A stretch of DNA of 64,000 nucleotides from Larus michahellis (GCF_964199755.1 NC_133899.1:4154001-4218000), one strand, 5' to 3'. Positions 1 to 39,574 are shown, numbered from the stretch's first letter. The notes: generated by a model from the letters alone, not told the origin. Numbers and translations are program-made.

Positions 1-1065
1 TGAAAGTGCAGGGGTATGTGAACAAAGTTGAAACCTCTGAAACCGTGTTCTGATTGGAACAGGAAACGCAAATGCAAAATTTGCAGTTTTCTGATTAAGC
101 ACTGTCTGTCAGTGGTAATGAGTAATGTTTTCTTTAACTGGCCCTGTGATGCCATATATTTTGTAGCAAGTAAATGGTGAAACAGTAGTGGAATTATTGA
201 GGGTGCCAACAAGAAATAACATCAGGAGCCATGAAATGGTAGAGTCAGAAAAGCCATACTTAATTCTGAATTTCAGAAGGCCTTTGTGAAATTGAGGAAT
301 GGTCTCCAGAAGGAACCTCCTTGGAGGGGTTCAGGAAAACACAGTATTTGTGAAACAGAAAGAAAGCACTCGAAGCTCACAAGTAAAGCCTAATCTATAA
401 TTCATGAAGAGAACCCAAAAGATTTCTTTATCAGTAGCTTTAAATTTACCATAGTTTTACAGTAAACTTATGTCAATGGATTTACGCTAGTCTTTCTGCA
501 TCTGCTTTATTTCTGGGAATGAGTAGGAGACCTCTTTCCGATCTCCTCTGTCCCTGTAATTTATTCTCTTATTGAACTGTCTGGTCTGCATATTTTGGTG
601 TTTGAGGTTTTTTTAAAAAAATGTATTTCTTTTCATACTAAATTGATGAGCACTGTCTGTTCAGAGGACACATAGCTCTAAATAGAAACAGAACAAATTG
701 TTTACAAAAAATGTTAAATTGTACTCGAATCTCTTCTCTATTAAAAAAGTTCCTGTCTACACTTCAAACTGAGGTCAAGTTAACCAGGATGTTCCGGCTA
801 GCTTGTAACCTGAATAAACTTGAAATAGTTCACTGTCATCTTAGGAGAAGTTTATGACTATTTTGTGTAACTGCAGCAATAAAAATCATTTGATGCACCC
901 CAGTGAATCTTAAAATGCCTTACTTGGAAAGTCTATATGCTTCATTGTGACAAGCTTGCAAACCAGATTACTTGTGGACTTCTGTGTTTGTCTCTTTCTT
1001 GTAGCCTGATACTGATTCATTCATAATGACATTTTAAATTGACTGTATTTTATTTTGTTTTGAAG
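1..1065 (+). other. MEAK7: MEAK7 terminal intron (3' part)
   Basis: Sequence upstream of the last MEAK7 coding exon. It is AT-rich, contains no long open frame on either strand, and ends in a pyrimidine-rich acceptor (tattttgttttgaag) directly before the exon. I see no repeat or other gene in it. That it is intron is inferred from the exon to its right; the preceding exon is outside the window. Confidence 0.8.
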
Positions 1066-1194
1066 ACAAAAGGTAAGAAGAGTATCCTGGATGTAGACCC
1101 TCAGGCTCAGGCCTTATTAGAAATGGCTGGAAAAAGTCGCCAGAGCGAAGGCCTACGAGAACCCCTTGAAGAGGATGAGGATGATGATAACTAA
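1066..1194 (+). CDS. MEAK7: MEAK7 (TLDC1) last coding exon
   Basis: Partial gene: the final 42 codons and TAA stop of MEAK7, the mTOR-associated TLDc-domain protein that sits on lysosomes and supports an alternative mTOR signalling route. The reading frame opens at a tttgaag acceptor in phase 0 and reads TKGKKSILDVDPQAQALLEM, then a short basic-polar stretch, then SEGLREPLEEDEDDDN. This matches the remembered human C-terminus (KGNKSILDADPEAQALLE..., SEGLREVPDDE) almost residue for residue, with a longer acidic end here. The TLDc domain itself lies upstream and is not in the window. The gene converges on ATP2C2, as in human 16q24.1, which supports the call independently. Oddity: an AAG|GTAAGA donor-like sequence lies only about 7 nt inside the exon. 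Confidence 0.93.
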   Translation, partial: TKGKKSILDVDPQAQALLEMAGKSRQSEGLREPLEEDEDDDN

Positions 1195-2936
1195 AAGAAT
1201 CACAGTAACATGAAAAACATGTTTTGTTTTTTTTTTTTCCTCCTGAGTGTTAATGTTCCTTGGACAGGATATATTTTCCTCATTTTTTTCCTTACATTTA
1301 CTTAATTATCTGGGACAAAGCTTAACCCTCATACTTATGTAATATTTACGTCCAATACAATATCTTGCCTGACAGATTTTTTGAGGGAGGACAGAAAAAT
1401 TAACTAGCTACTTAATCATTAGACATCTCTAAGTTCTATCTGAATATGAATTTTCTATCATTCCTGATAGATCCTGTCTGCATACAGAATTAAAAACAAA
1501 AGACAAAGTTATTGACAGTATGGCTTACTGACTTGGAAAATTAACACGTATTTATATAAAGACTGTTCAAGACATTGATTAAGGCTCTTATACCTCAACT
1601 GCACATATTTATTTGCAGGCAATGAAATTAGTCAGTGAAGCTTGCAAATTGTAATGATGTCTTACATTGGTAAACAGAATAGTCTGCGGGATTTCATATG
1701 AATGATGCTATTAATTTGCATTGGTCCAGTTAAAGCATTCAGTTTCGTGTTTTCTAAGTCAGATTTTCAGCAAGTGACTCTATATGGGCTGCAAGATGTA
1801 CAGAATGCTAAGTATTCAATATCCCGTTTTATAATACTACACTACAGCTTGGTGCATTTCACTTAAGAGGTTTCTGCAGAAATTTGCCTATTGCTTTTTA
1901 AACTTAGTAGAACAGAGCCACTGGGAGTCATTCAGCCATATTTATCCAAAGAACGGGCCGTACCTCCAGCAGAAATTCTGTAGGGAAGGTACCTTCTTTA
2001 GTAGCCTCACTTAAGACTGGGGTAAAAGATCAGGCTGTAAAAAGGATTAAGTACGAAGCATCCACAGTTAATTGGGAATAGTATCTGCAGATACCTTGTT
2101 AAAAAAAAAAAATAAATCAGGGTTATGTCTGTAATACATTTAAAGAAGAATGCTGTACGCTTTATTTTCATACAATTAATCATTACTGTATTAGGGAAAA
2201 AAATGCCCGCAATGTGAAATGTAACTAGTGGGTTGGAGGTTTTGCTCTGTTTTGTTGGCTGTTCAGTCAACACCAGTTTGGTCAGGCCTCGCATACTCAG
2301 GGCTTTTTCTGCTTGAATCTGTTCACATCTATGGGAAATTATTAGTTTGACCTTGCTAAATTCTATGTGTAATTAACTTGTCAAAAATAACCCTAATTTC
2401 TACCAGGGACTGTCATTTCTAACTCAGCAAATTGTGTCTGGTTATTAGTATGTACGATTGTCAGTCTTTCTGCTCCTAAGGAGGAGGACTGTATCGAATC
2501 CCCTTTGTCCTAACATGAGTTCGTCTTCTGTGCAGCTTAGAGCAAAAAACGTGCTGCAACAGTCTATAAAATCACTGCAATTCCTGATCACATGGCCACC
2601 CTTCAAATTATTTCCCTTAGCATTTTCTTGTATGTAGTCTTTGGGGTTTTTTCCATACGCTGTTCTTCATAGGGAGACAGATTTGAATATTCTGAATAAT
2701 CTGCACTTGTGCCTTAATGTACATCCCATTTTTAAAAATTCTATTAAACAATAGGAATTTAGCCTTGAAAAGGCAGCACGAAGAAATGACTCCAGCCAGA
2801 CATCCTAGAACTCTACTGTGCATTTTGTATGCCGCCTGGACTAATGATTAGGGCACCTATGCTGTTTGTTCCAGTACGGAGTATGCTGTGGAAGGCCTGA
2901 ACTAACGTCCTTTTATCTTGTATTTGCTTAAATAAA
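1195..2936 (+). other. MEAK7: MEAK7 3' untranslated region and downstream flank (extent uncertain)
   Basis: AT-rich non-coding sequence after the MEAK7 stop codon. Candidate poly(A) signals AATAAA on the + strand lie at 2111-2116 (inside an A-run) and 2931-2936. Which is used cannot be decided from sequence. No open frame of interest occurs on either strand. Confidence 0.5.
2931..2936 (+). terminator. MEAK7: Candidate MEAK7 poly(A) signal AATAAA
   Basis: A perfect AATAAA hexamer on the + strand about 1.7 kb after the MEAK7 stop, in non-repetitive context and followed by a T/G-containing stretch. An alternative hexamer at 2111-2116 is embedded in a poly(A) run. Assignment is inference. Confidence 0.35.
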
Positions 2937-4330
2937 GCAGATAGTCTCCCAAGTTTGTAACATAGAAAAAAATGTAAGCGTCAAAATGATCACACATACT
3001 TTTGTATTATTTTCTTCTCTGTGTATTTTAATAAGAATTTTAAATGGTACAAAGTAGGGAGTGCTATATAGACAGCAAGTAAGTGTTCTCTGGAAGCGTG
3101 GTGATGCTGGCTTTTGTTTTAACATTCTCAAAGTCCCACCCTAAGTCTCAGAGGTGTTCTGCACTTAGGCACTGACTAAGCATGCTGAATACTTGAAGTG
3201 GATGGCATACAAGAATGAGACGTGGTTGAATTTCTGTGGCTTAACTTAAAATAAACAAATAGACTTTCTTTTCCTTCCGTTACAAGGTAGAGACTTTTTT
3301 TTGGAGGACTGAACTCATTTGCAAGGATTTTTTAAAAAATAATGAGCAGACACCTTTGCAGACTATTATCTGGGGAGGGTGAATTGCACAAAGCTACTCT
3401 TCACCAAAAATATTTGTGACCAGGTTTTCTTTGATTTAAAATAAGTATCGGTATAGCTGGTTCTTTCTAGGCTACGAATCCAAAATGTAATCCTGTTTAA
3501 ACATCATCTTGTGCAGATCAGCATAGCATTTTAACCTCTGAAATTGTGGTTTTTGACAAGTTTGTATCTGAGATTCTTAATCTTCACTTTGAAGTGAAGT
3601 TGTTAAACTGGGGCAAGAGGAAATCTGACACTGGCACTTTTACCAAAGGTACTGGTGAAGGACTATTTACCAGGAAACTACTAAACCAACCAGCAGATGG
3701 GATTATTCAAAATTGTTCTTTAAATGTAAAAGAGTGGCTTGGAAGAGACTCAGCTTTTTGCTTCTTTTTTTTTTTTGTAACCTAATGATTAAGCAATCTG
3801 GGCTTCGTTCTTATGCATCTAAAAAAACGTTCAGAAGGTGTTTGTCAGCAGTGGGCTTAGCTATGATCTAAACATCTCTCAATCACTTTTATGCAGCCCT
3901 TGATCCAACTGCAAAGCTTAACGTCCCTGCTACGTATGCGAGTCATCTTTAGTCTCATGCGCTTGTGAAAGTCAGTCACTTCCCCATTAAATCCATCCAC
4001 TACCGTGCATCAGATGAGATCAGCCGTCTGCTTTGCTCCTATTCCTCATTCAGGTACAAAAAAATCACTGCAGCGTTTGGCAAAAGCTGACAGCCGAGGG
4101 TTGGCACTTTTGCTCGCTACTTTTTCTTTGACACCTCCCCAGAGTTTCCTTGAGAGTCTTGCACAGTCAAGGCTAGACATGTGGGAATGCGGAAACACCG
4201 TAGGTTGACTGTAGGAAAAGAAGTGCTAGCAAAAGCAGGTCTTTTCCATCCATTTAATTTAATATAAAAGGACGGGTCCAAATCAATAGTCTCATTCAGA
4301 TACTTATCTGTAACATTTTAAAATGTAGAT
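2937..4330. other. Spacer between convergent MEAK7 and ATP2C2
   Basis: About 1.4 kb between the likely 3' ends of two genes transcribed toward each other. Only short chance open frames are present. It includes a T-run at 3764-3776. I see no repeat family or RNA gene. Confidence 0.5.
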
Positions 4331-4336
4331 TTTATT
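4331..4336 (-). terminator. ATP2C2: ATP2C2 poly(A) signal AATAAA
   Basis: TTTATT on the + strand reads AATAAA on the - strand, 366 nt beyond the ATP2C2 stop codon. It is the only canonical hexamer I see in the first 500 nt after the stop, so it is the best candidate for the 3' end of the transcript. Confidence 0.55.
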
Positions 4337-4701
4337 AATAAAAATCATTTTGATTTAAATAAATAAAATTTCAGTTTATGCACAATAGATCTTCCTGTAC
4401 AGGTGTGAAACTGTGTTATTTTGTCTGGGACTATCACAGCATTCTCGATATATAGGACAATGTCAGAAAAATATACCTGGTCTTGGTTTAAAACAGGAGC
4501 CGCTCCGGAGGTTTCTGTAGGCAGCTCAGACAGGTTGGGTGGAGCGAGTAGAAGGAACAGACTGTGGCGTAGGAAGGACTGGCAGCACGGATTCATTTCA
4601 GAATCTTCAGGAAGGATGTGCGGCGTCAGAAAGCGGTGCATTTGGATTATCCAGCATCACAGCTCCGTTCCAAGTGTATCTTTAGAGGAAGTTTGCATCA
4701 G

Positions 4702-30688
<25,987 letters not shown>

Positions 30689-33600
30689 CTTCACTGTGCA
30701 GTGGTGGGAAGCGCCACCGGGATGGGGCCACTGGGATGAGGCCACCCCGCTGCCGGCAGCGCTGGCTCGAATTCCCCTGCAAGCGCGGGGCTATGGTTAC
30801 AGGCAGGGAGAGGCAGCGATTACCTGCCGCCAAGTCACGCCTTCGGCCGCAGGTGCCGCAGGGAGGAAGGCTGCGCGCTCTTCCAGCAGCCGCGCAGGGT
30901 GCTTCGCCCACAAATCCCTGCCAGGGAAAGCCTGTCTGTGTTTAAGGCCGTGGCTGATAGAGGGGTGAGGTGGCCCAACGTGCGTGCACGGCCGGGCACC
31001 TGAAGAGCAGGTTGAGGTCTTGCAGCTCTATGTTTTCCTCCGCCCTCTGAAAAATTGCTGCGGGAGGAGCGTCGGCGGGTGCCACATCTCGGGCAGGCAG
31101 ATAGGGAGGTTGTTTTGCCGAGGCCGCTGCGTGCAGAGGCAAGACAGGTTACATACTCTGCCCAGCCTGTTTGTAAACTTCCCGGCTGGAGAAATCCTCC
31201 TTGAGAAATGCTCCAGTCAGCACAACGCCGGTACTTAGAAGTATTCACATCAGGGAGAGGGCATAAATGAGTGATGTGTGAATTTGTGATGCTCATTTAT
31301 TAAAAAAACACAGTCTTTCCTTCAGTAGAGGGAAGCGCTTTCATGGTGGATCTCAACATATGGCTAAAGTTAACCAGTTACATCCTTTCTGAAGATTTAT
31401 AGCCGCCTGTCAGGCAGCATTGTGCTCTGCTTTGCAGCAGGACACTGACATCCTCCCCCAGGCATCATGACTACAGGATTCACTTAGGCTTAAATTGTCT
31501 CTAAGGTGTAGTCTACGAGATTAAGATCCTCCTTTGACAGTAAAAAACGCATTGAGGGAATAAATGTCATTCCCAGCCACAGAAAAACATATGTGCAATT
31601 TTCTGCAGGAGAACAGTTTTCTCCTGGGACATCCAGATGCCACCTTCCTACCTTTGGGGCAGTGGAGGTGGTGATACCTGGACCATGATGGGGCCAAGAT
31701 CCCAGACTCTTACCTGTGTGACAGCTCATGGTACCCAAAACCTGGTCAACTTCCATCAATCTGGTGTTTTCCCACGGAGTATTTCAGTGTTGCCTGTCTG
31801 CGTCTCCTAGCAAAAGCTGACGAGCCCCATGGGACACCCCACCAGCACGACGTAGCTAGCTGCTACAGGCGACACACCGTGTCCCACTGAAGTGGTCTGG
31901 AGGGAGGGCTTCTTTCCAAAGACCGAGGGGAAAGCGAAGTGATTGGGAAACACCCTGCAAATATCCGGGCTCTTGTAAAACACAGCTGGGGCTTCCTAAC
32001 TCCCTCGGCTCCTGATTGGGAAATGCTTTCTTAATGACCCAAACTGGATGCGTCAGGCAGATGAAGGAAGTTCCTGCAATGCTGCAACAGCCCTCCTTCC
32101 CATGGGAAAATATCCAGGGGTAATGCTGGGCACTGATTTTCAGGCAGCTCACATGCACGTTTAGGGAAGGTGCCTAGCCAGGACTCGAAGGCAGCCCAGG
32201 CTCCCAGAGGTGTATAGAGATCTAGGCCTTACTGAAATGCATGGGAATTAGGTGGCAAAACACCTCCGAGCTCACATACGCTTTCGAACTGGTCCCCCTC
32301 CTCTGCAGCTTTCGTAAGGCTCTGGAGCACCACCAGCTGGCTCGGCCCTGCTCCCGGCAAGGCAAAGCAGGCGCTGCCTGGCGAGGAATTGCATTCTTCT
32401 GTTCATCTGAATGTGTTTGTAGCAGTTGTAGCCTTGGGGTCACACTGACTCGTTCCTCGTGTCTCTGATAGAAAAGTGGTGAAAACCACCTTCCCCCTGC
32501 CTAAGCAGGTAGGAAAAAAAAAATTCCTTGGTTTTGCTCTTGCTTTTCTCATCCTGAAACCTCAGCCATCGTCCGTGAAGCCGGCATATGGCAAGGGGAG
32601 CTGCTGCCTGTGAGGAGCCCAGGCATCCTTCTGGGGCTCTGCTGTGCGCAACGTGCACGTGGACTGCACAGTCCCCAGTGTGGCTCTCATTAGCCAGGCA
32701 CTGATGACAATATGGCTAATGGGGCAACAGGCTCTCACCGATGCTTTCCTTATTTAACTTCCTCCTCTTGGCAAAAAGCTGCTGCTTGTGGAACCGCATG
32801 GAGCTCAGTGCTGTGTACGCAACTCGGAGAAGAACAAAATCCAGAATCTACGCAACGTGGAGACGGGCCAAGATGCCACATCCTGGGTTGGCGTGGAGGC
32901 ACTCCCTGCCAGCCGGGCGAGGGAGGGAGAATGCTATAGTCAGGGCTGTGACAAAAATACCGAGACAAACAGGACATAGAAAAGAAGAAATACGAGTTGA
33001 TGAGCATAATAACACACCACAATAATCGGTGTGTTGTGGTTTATTATCCAGCAGACCTGCAGCTCTGGAGAAACAGTATTGTTTGGGCTCAGGACCACGG
33101 CCCTGTCTGTCCTCTTCACGGCCATTCGGTTCTGTAACATGAAATTACATTTGAGCACCAGTGAAATCGAATAAATGCAGAAATAAAATGTAGTTGTTGC
33201 TGGCTATTTTCCACACATCCTGCAAAATTGCTGAGCGGGGTGAAGTTTCATTTTCTTGCTGCTTTTGACTTCTACCTGTTAGGAAATATAATGGAAAATT
33301 CATGTATTTTGCTATCTCACAGCTCAGAAAATACCGGGGATAAACTGAGTCAAGACTACTATGAAAACAACACTAATACGAGTTGTATTTATTCATTCCA
33401 GTATAAGACATGATTTTCACACTATAAAAACATAACACACAGCCCAATTACAGTACCTTTATAGTGTTTCCTATTTAATTGGATAATAAAGCTCAGGGTC
33501 AGACTCTAGGTGTAAGCAGGTTATTTGGGAAACTTTTTTTTTTTTTTAACTAGAAATTATCTGTTATGAAGACACATGCAGCAAAGCAGCTGTAATCTGA

Positions 33601-36600
33601 GATGACGTGAGCCCAGAAGTTTGCTGCTGTGAGGGCAGGGTGCTGCTTTCAGTTCAAACCTGGCAGCTCCTTCACCTGCTTCTCTCACCACGACCAGGGC
33701 TCATCACACTTTTGTTCCTCTTGTGCCACCTTGAGGGAAACAAACTCTGGTGCATGGGTAGGATTTACTGAGTTTGCTGCTACCCAAAAACCCAAAGACT
33801 CTGCTTTCAGGTGGGGTTTTTCCCAGGCCCCTGAGCAAAGCATCCGCTGCTCCTGGTTATAAAAGCAAAGAACAAAGTTTTGGGTCACGGTTCTTTTCTA
33901 TCTTGCCAATGCTACTGATAAAGGCTAGATAAAATGCTTAGGTCTGTCCCAAGGTGTGTCACCAGGAAGGAAGGGGGAATTTAATTAAATCTCTGTTAAA
34001 TTTGTTTGCACAGCCCTGCTGCTGAAACTGGGAGAATCACCTGGTGGGGCGGCTCAGGCCGGGTGAAATGAGCCCCACCATCCACATCTCTGTCTTGGAA
34101 ACTGTCAAAAGGTCTTTTTTGTCTTGCACAGGTTCTCCCATGGTTCTTTCTACTTTGTCTACACAGAAAGGTAACAAGAAGGAGAAAATAATGGGAAGAA
34201 ATAGGACTTACCTCTGTAGACTCACCAGCAATAGGCGTCTCTTCTATTTATCTTTGAAGGTTGCTAAATGATGCTGTAAATCCTTTTGCCACAGACAGAC
34301 GAGCAATGCTCACCTCACACCACCTCCAGAGAAAAACCTAGGCTGCGTAGACAGTGTGCGGTGGGAGAGGTAAACACCCCCGTGTATGAACAAATCCCTG
34401 CTATGCAGTGTGCACAGAGAAACCGTCAGTCTCCAAAGACTCTTCTAGGGATTGTCTCAACCTTGTAGGCTTCTCCACTGCTCATGAAACTATGGAACAG
34501 CTTCCTGAAGGCAACCAAAACACTTCTGGACTATAAAGCTGAATGAAGGTCTGAACTAGGCATGTCAAAATTACAGCATTTTTTTTTTATTCTTGTATTT
34601 AGAACTTCTGCAGATTGCCAACCTAGAGATGCATGCTGTGGCTTTAACGCAGACCTCTGAATTCTTGAAGATCTGTTATAATGTTTTTCCTGTTGATTCC
34701 AGCTGCTGAGTTCACAGATGCACCGATAGCACTTCAGTGTCATCTGCAGATGATGCCTGAGATCACACAACGTTTTTTCCACAAAGACCATTAGCCAGCT
34801 ACGTCAACAGAAACTATATTTGCTTGCATTAACATGGAAACAAGTTGAAATGAAAACATAATTTGTGATGTTCACCAAATAGATCCTTCTTTTGAAAGCC
34901 AAGGTACTTAATTCACCTTAGACTTCACATGAGGAGGCAAGAGTTGTGTACAGACATCTCCCCATCCAAACAGGCCAGACGACCGTTGCCATGAGAAGTT
35001 CTAGTGATCCCAAGGATGACTTCACTGCCAGACTGAAGAGCTACCCTGACACCTAGTGCTAGATGGTGTCTTCTTGAAAACCACAGAAAACTTCTCAAAG
35101 CAATGAAACCCACTGCTCTTCCCTCCTGGGTTAAATTACAGGCAGTTTGTCGCTCTGTGACTTCTCTGTTATGGTTTCAGGGCAGAAGGGAAGCAATGCA
35201 GAAGGACTCTCACCTTCTCCAGCTGAGCAGGTAGAGCAAGACTGGTGTGGGTGGAGCTGGTGGGACAGTGAAGTCTTGCCTGCTCCTGGAAATGCAGTGC
35301 TCAGCTGCCCGGCCTCTCAGTCCCAGGCTCCTCTTTCAGCTCTGGTATCCTGCAGTAGGCACCAGCCCAACGCTGGCCTCTGACTTGGTTTGCTTTTCCA
35401 CCCTTCAAGCAAGCCTTGGCCTCCTGCAAAGCTCTCTGAGCAGCTGCTTGTGCACTGCAAACTGCCTGAGCTGGCAGCTCAAATCCATCCGGCATTGAAC
35501 AACACCTCTGAATCAACATGGAAAATGCCCAGTCAAATAAAAGGATCACCTTCTACTTGGGTCACCATCACTATCCTCTTTAGAGTAGTGTCCATCAGCT
35601 CCTGTTTGGGCAATAGAAATGAAGGTGCCAAGAACCGAGTGAGCTTCTGACCCACAAAGGTGGCACCTCTAGAAGGGGACACTGGTGGTAGATGTTTTTT
35701 GCGGGTCTGTCGCCTCCCTTCCAGAGGACAAAATGACTTTTGTCTCCCTGCGCGTATGGTTTCTGAGCACTTCCAACAACTAAGATTTGAAAGATTCGTC
35801 CTTTTTTTCATAATTCAAAGCCAAGCGTACGTCAAGAACACACAACTGAAACTAGGCGGAGTTGAAAAATACACTGGTTGATTTTTTATTGAGCACCGAA
35901 GTGGCAGAACGTGTACACGTCTAAGCACCGGGGACACAAACCGGGAAGGGTCTGCCTGGGGCTGCCGCAGATCCTCGGCTGCTGCAAGGCAGAGCAGCTC
36001 CAGTGGCACCGCCGGCAGCGCTCGAGGATCCGGAAGGCCAGGAGCATCGCTAGCACACAGTGATACACGTGAAGTCTGTTATAGCACCAAACATGCTTTA
36101 AAGTGTACAGGGGAACATTAAAAACAACCTACGTTAGTGATTTCCTACTGTGCTTCAAAAGACTGTTGTCAAGCCATTCGTCTTTGGCGAGAAGATAAGC
36201 TGAGGACAACTCATTTGGTCTGTGTTTTCTTTTCAACGTGTGATGGATGTCAGCGTTGAAAACACAGCATTTAGACAAGTCTCTTTTGTGGCTTTTGTTT
36301 CCGAGTTTGACAATTAATAACTTGAAAAGAATTAACTTGATAAAACACCCCAAGCATTATAGCACCACAAGGAAGGGTGATGTCTTTGATAACACCCAGT
36401 AAACAGAAATTCATCAACAAATTATGAATTTGTCAATTTTCTTTTTTAAAAATTCCTTTTGCATCCCATCCAGCAAGGAGGTCAGGTTTGTGCTTTTGTA
36501 GCTACAACAAAGCAGTCCCTGAAGTGAATGTGTCTGCTCAAATGAAGCATATTTTTGGATGCTTTGCAAGAACAGGTTGAGAGCTGGAGTTTTAATCTTG

Positions 36601-36766
36601 CAAATTTGTTAATGCTCAAGATATGTTTTTCAACTGGATCCTCTGATGGTTTTAGGCACTGATTTTTTTTTTTTATTTTGAAACGGAACAATTTGGCATT
36701 AGCTCTTTGTGACTTAGCAGTAACCACTGAAGTGCTTTGCTCATTTAATCAGCATTTGATTTTTCT

Positions 36767-36810
36767 GCAAAAAGTAACGCTGACAAAAAGCAACGCTGAC
36801 AAAAAGCAAC
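36767..36810 (+). repeat. Tandem repeat, 16-nt unit, about 2.7 copies
   Basis: Two exact copies of gctgacaaaaagcaac at 36779-36794 and 36795-36810, preceded by a partial copy with one change (gcaaaaagtaac). A small minisatellite-like duplication in intergenic DNA. Confidence 0.9.
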
Positions 36811-38622
36811 CCATTTCGCTGAGCAGCACCAAGGAGCGAGGCTGCACTAAGACTTTCATTATGAGCTGCGTTGCTTTAAGTTGTCAAGCAGTGTCAGTGG
36901 CAAAGCAGCAAGTTTCTGGCCTAAACTGAGATTGGAACTATAAAACATGGACGGACTCCTGTCTCTCAGCAGGAGTTAAGAGATTGTATATGATAAAATC
37001 CTAGAAATAGCTCTGTCCGAATACGCGAGTTGCATTTAATGCCTAGAACTTGGAACAAAGGCACAAAGAAGTGAACGGAGTTCAACAAATGAAGATATTT
37101 AGGAAAACGTGGAGCCCTTCATCTGTTCCTTTGCTCTGTAAAGCATCAAGGAGCGTGCCTGTTTGTGAGAGGAAACAGAAGGGCAGTTTGGCACCTTTCA
37201 TCTCTCCAGCTGCAAAAGTCATGTGCAAAGTATCAAGTGTTTTATAGGCATCTTAGCTTTGGCTGAAAACATTTGGTGAGCGGAAAAAAACCCCATACTT
37301 TAGGGGTGGAAGCAGGCGCTTGTATTTGTGAATTGGGTATTTATATACACCGCTACTACTCTGCATATTAAAATGCTAATTTTATGCATGCAGATGGGGA
37401 CACGTACTAAACAAGGGAGCGTACATGGCTGCTTTTGCTTAGCAATTCTGGCAGATTTGTCAAAATGAAATGCAACTGTCCCTTTAGGACTGCCACAGAA
37501 AAGGAAAACATTCGTAGAAAATGTGTTTTCCATTTTATAATGCCAAACAGCCGAAAGAAGCTGTAAGGCCCAAATGCAAGTTACTTGACCTTAAGGATTT
37601 ATGAAAGTCAACATAAAGGTACAGGACTTTCAAAAAGCAGTTGCGCATCTGCCAGGCAATCCTTTTAATCACATAAATTTATCCTGCTTTTTCTTTTCTA
37701 ATACATGCAACAAATAATCCAGACTTCAGCCCTCTTGCTGAGGTTTCGCAGGTACGAAACCACAGACGTACATTTTGTTAGTATTAACTGTGCTGGCTAG
37801 AACCAACAACTTCACAAGACTGGCACACAAGCGTGTCTGCTTAGATATTGTAGAAAGAAATCTATTCCAACATTGGCTCTCAATCTGCAGCTCACCAGAC
37901 TGAGAAGGTAAAGGAAAGTAACTTAAAAAAAAAATAATTTATAAAACCTGTTTTGCTCCTAGTTCAGAGTTCCTCAAATTCTTAAGATTTCAGGTGCAGC
38001 CTTGTAAACTGGGTGTTGAACCTGGTGAACCCTTGGTATCAACAGGAAAAGAATAAACCTGCAGGTTTCTTCCAACTTTAAGCTTATGAAAAGGCTTATT
38101 TGTAGTTGTTCGGGACAGGCAGGCGCTGGATTTGATCCAGGGAGCCCCTTTAGTCCTACATTCTTGCCTATTTTAACGCAACTTAGATATGATAGTTAGG
38201 TACAATCCTGACGTCACTTCATTTTTATAATACTGAGTTATGTTCATGGTCATGAAATCTGAATCAGTCACATAATACGCACAGAAAGGGCAAGCTCTGT
38301 TCCGGCAGCCTGATAATGGTGCTGTGGCTTATAGGGATCTGCTCAGAGGTATTTACATTTCACGGGTAGAAGGGCAGCTGATAAACAGTGTGGTTTCTTG
38401 CAGGGGATCACATTTCTCCCCCTGCTGATAGGCTTAAAATCTAGACTTATCCTGTTCCTGAATAATGAAGTCTTTTTATCACTGCTGGGCAGGGATTGGG
38501 ATAATGCTGGAGACGTGCTCACGGAGATTTGGGACCAGAATTCTTCCAAAACAGAATACTGCTGGGTAAAGCATTCCTTGACAGCTGCTTAACAGAATGG
38601 TCCAGCTGGGTGAAAATCAAAC

Positions 38623-38655
38623 CAAAAAAAAAAAAGAAAAAAAAAAGAAAAAAGG
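38623..38655 (+). repeat. A-rich low-complexity tract
   Basis: Three A-runs separated by single G residues. No retroelement body is recognisable upstream. Confidence 0.85.
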
Positions 38656-39538
38656 AATTAAAATATTTATCCTTCCTGGGATGTTTGCACAGAACTTGTC
38701 CTTATGTAGCTGTGTGATCTTAACAGTCAGCCTGACGTAGGTACACAAAAGACACACTGAACTGCTTTGTTTTCTTAACTGCCAGTTAAGCTCAAGTTAG
38801 TTTTAAAGCGAAGCTGAAAGTGTTGAGAAAACTCTCTCGGGACAGAACCGTTGGTATAACAAATATTTTCATTCTCGCCTAATTCGAAGCCTGATAAAAT
38901 GATTGGAGCTTTTTCAGCCGGCTTCGCTCTGGCCAGATACAAGTACATTTACTCACATGAGTGGGTGACACTGTCCAGTGCCACTGTTCACACGCATAAA
39001 GTTACCCCACAAAATCACCCATGTGCCTAAGGATTTGCAAGACCGACCCTTATTGCAATCAGTCCAGAATAAAGAGCTTTTTGATTTGTCTTGCAGGAGC
39101 AGCTGCGTTAGAAAAAGCCCCTGAACAGAAAGTTTAGGGCTCACAAAGTTTTGCAACATTTAGTTTTCATCCCGACAATCACTCCAACCTCTAAACACCC
39201 ACAAGGCAAAGGTTCTTCAAAGAAATCAGGTGCATCTTGTGAAATTACAATAAAAAGTGGGAGGGGGAGAGTAAGAGTTGGGAAAGGTATCAACTTCTCC
39301 ACGGACAGTTTGCAGAGCTCCATCGCCAACGCCACAGGTTCTTGGGACACTTTTACAGCACCATCTGTTTGTTGGCATAGGTGTTCCAGCTCAATTCATG
39401 GAGCCTTGAGGTATGCACCTGTACGTAGTTTTAAGGTGCTGTCCTCATGCTGGCGTAAGGGAGGTAATTTCATGCTCAAACAACCATTTTTAAAAATAAC
39501 TGCATACGAAGCACCAGCTATTTTCGCCCAGCTTTCCC

Positions 39539-39544
39539 TTTATT
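39539..39544 (-). terminator. WFDC1: Candidate WFDC1 poly(A) signal AATAAA
   Basis: TTTATT on the + strand gives AATAAA on the - strand only about 30 nt after the WFDC1 stop. If used, the 3' UTR would be very short (about 50-60 nt). A more distal signal cannot be excluded. Confidence 0.4.
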
Positions 39545-39574
39545 CACAGGACACTTACCCAGGCACACTTCTGA

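Larger units (their letters stand above)
31101..39538. other. Intergenic spacer between ATP2C2 promoter and WFDC1 3' end
   Basis: About 8.4 kb with no exon, RNA gene or transposon that I can recognise. It contains an 8-bp perfect hairpin at 33011-33035 (stem aacacacc), a T-run at 33533-33548, a 16-nt tandem repeat at 36767-36810 and an A-rich tract at 38623-38655. Open frames here are short and overlap on opposite strands, as expected of chance frames. Confidence 0.7.

Noticed and set aside
30689..30745. Upstream extension of ATP2C2 exon 1
   Set aside because: The frame upstream of the ATG is open only from a GTG; human SPCA2 also starts MVEG, so the ATG at 30688 is the start.
34440..34560. 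Possible CR1 remnant (phrase 'tatggaacagcttcctgaag')
   Set aside because: Only one short phrase resembles CR1; no second anchor or 3' end was found nearby.
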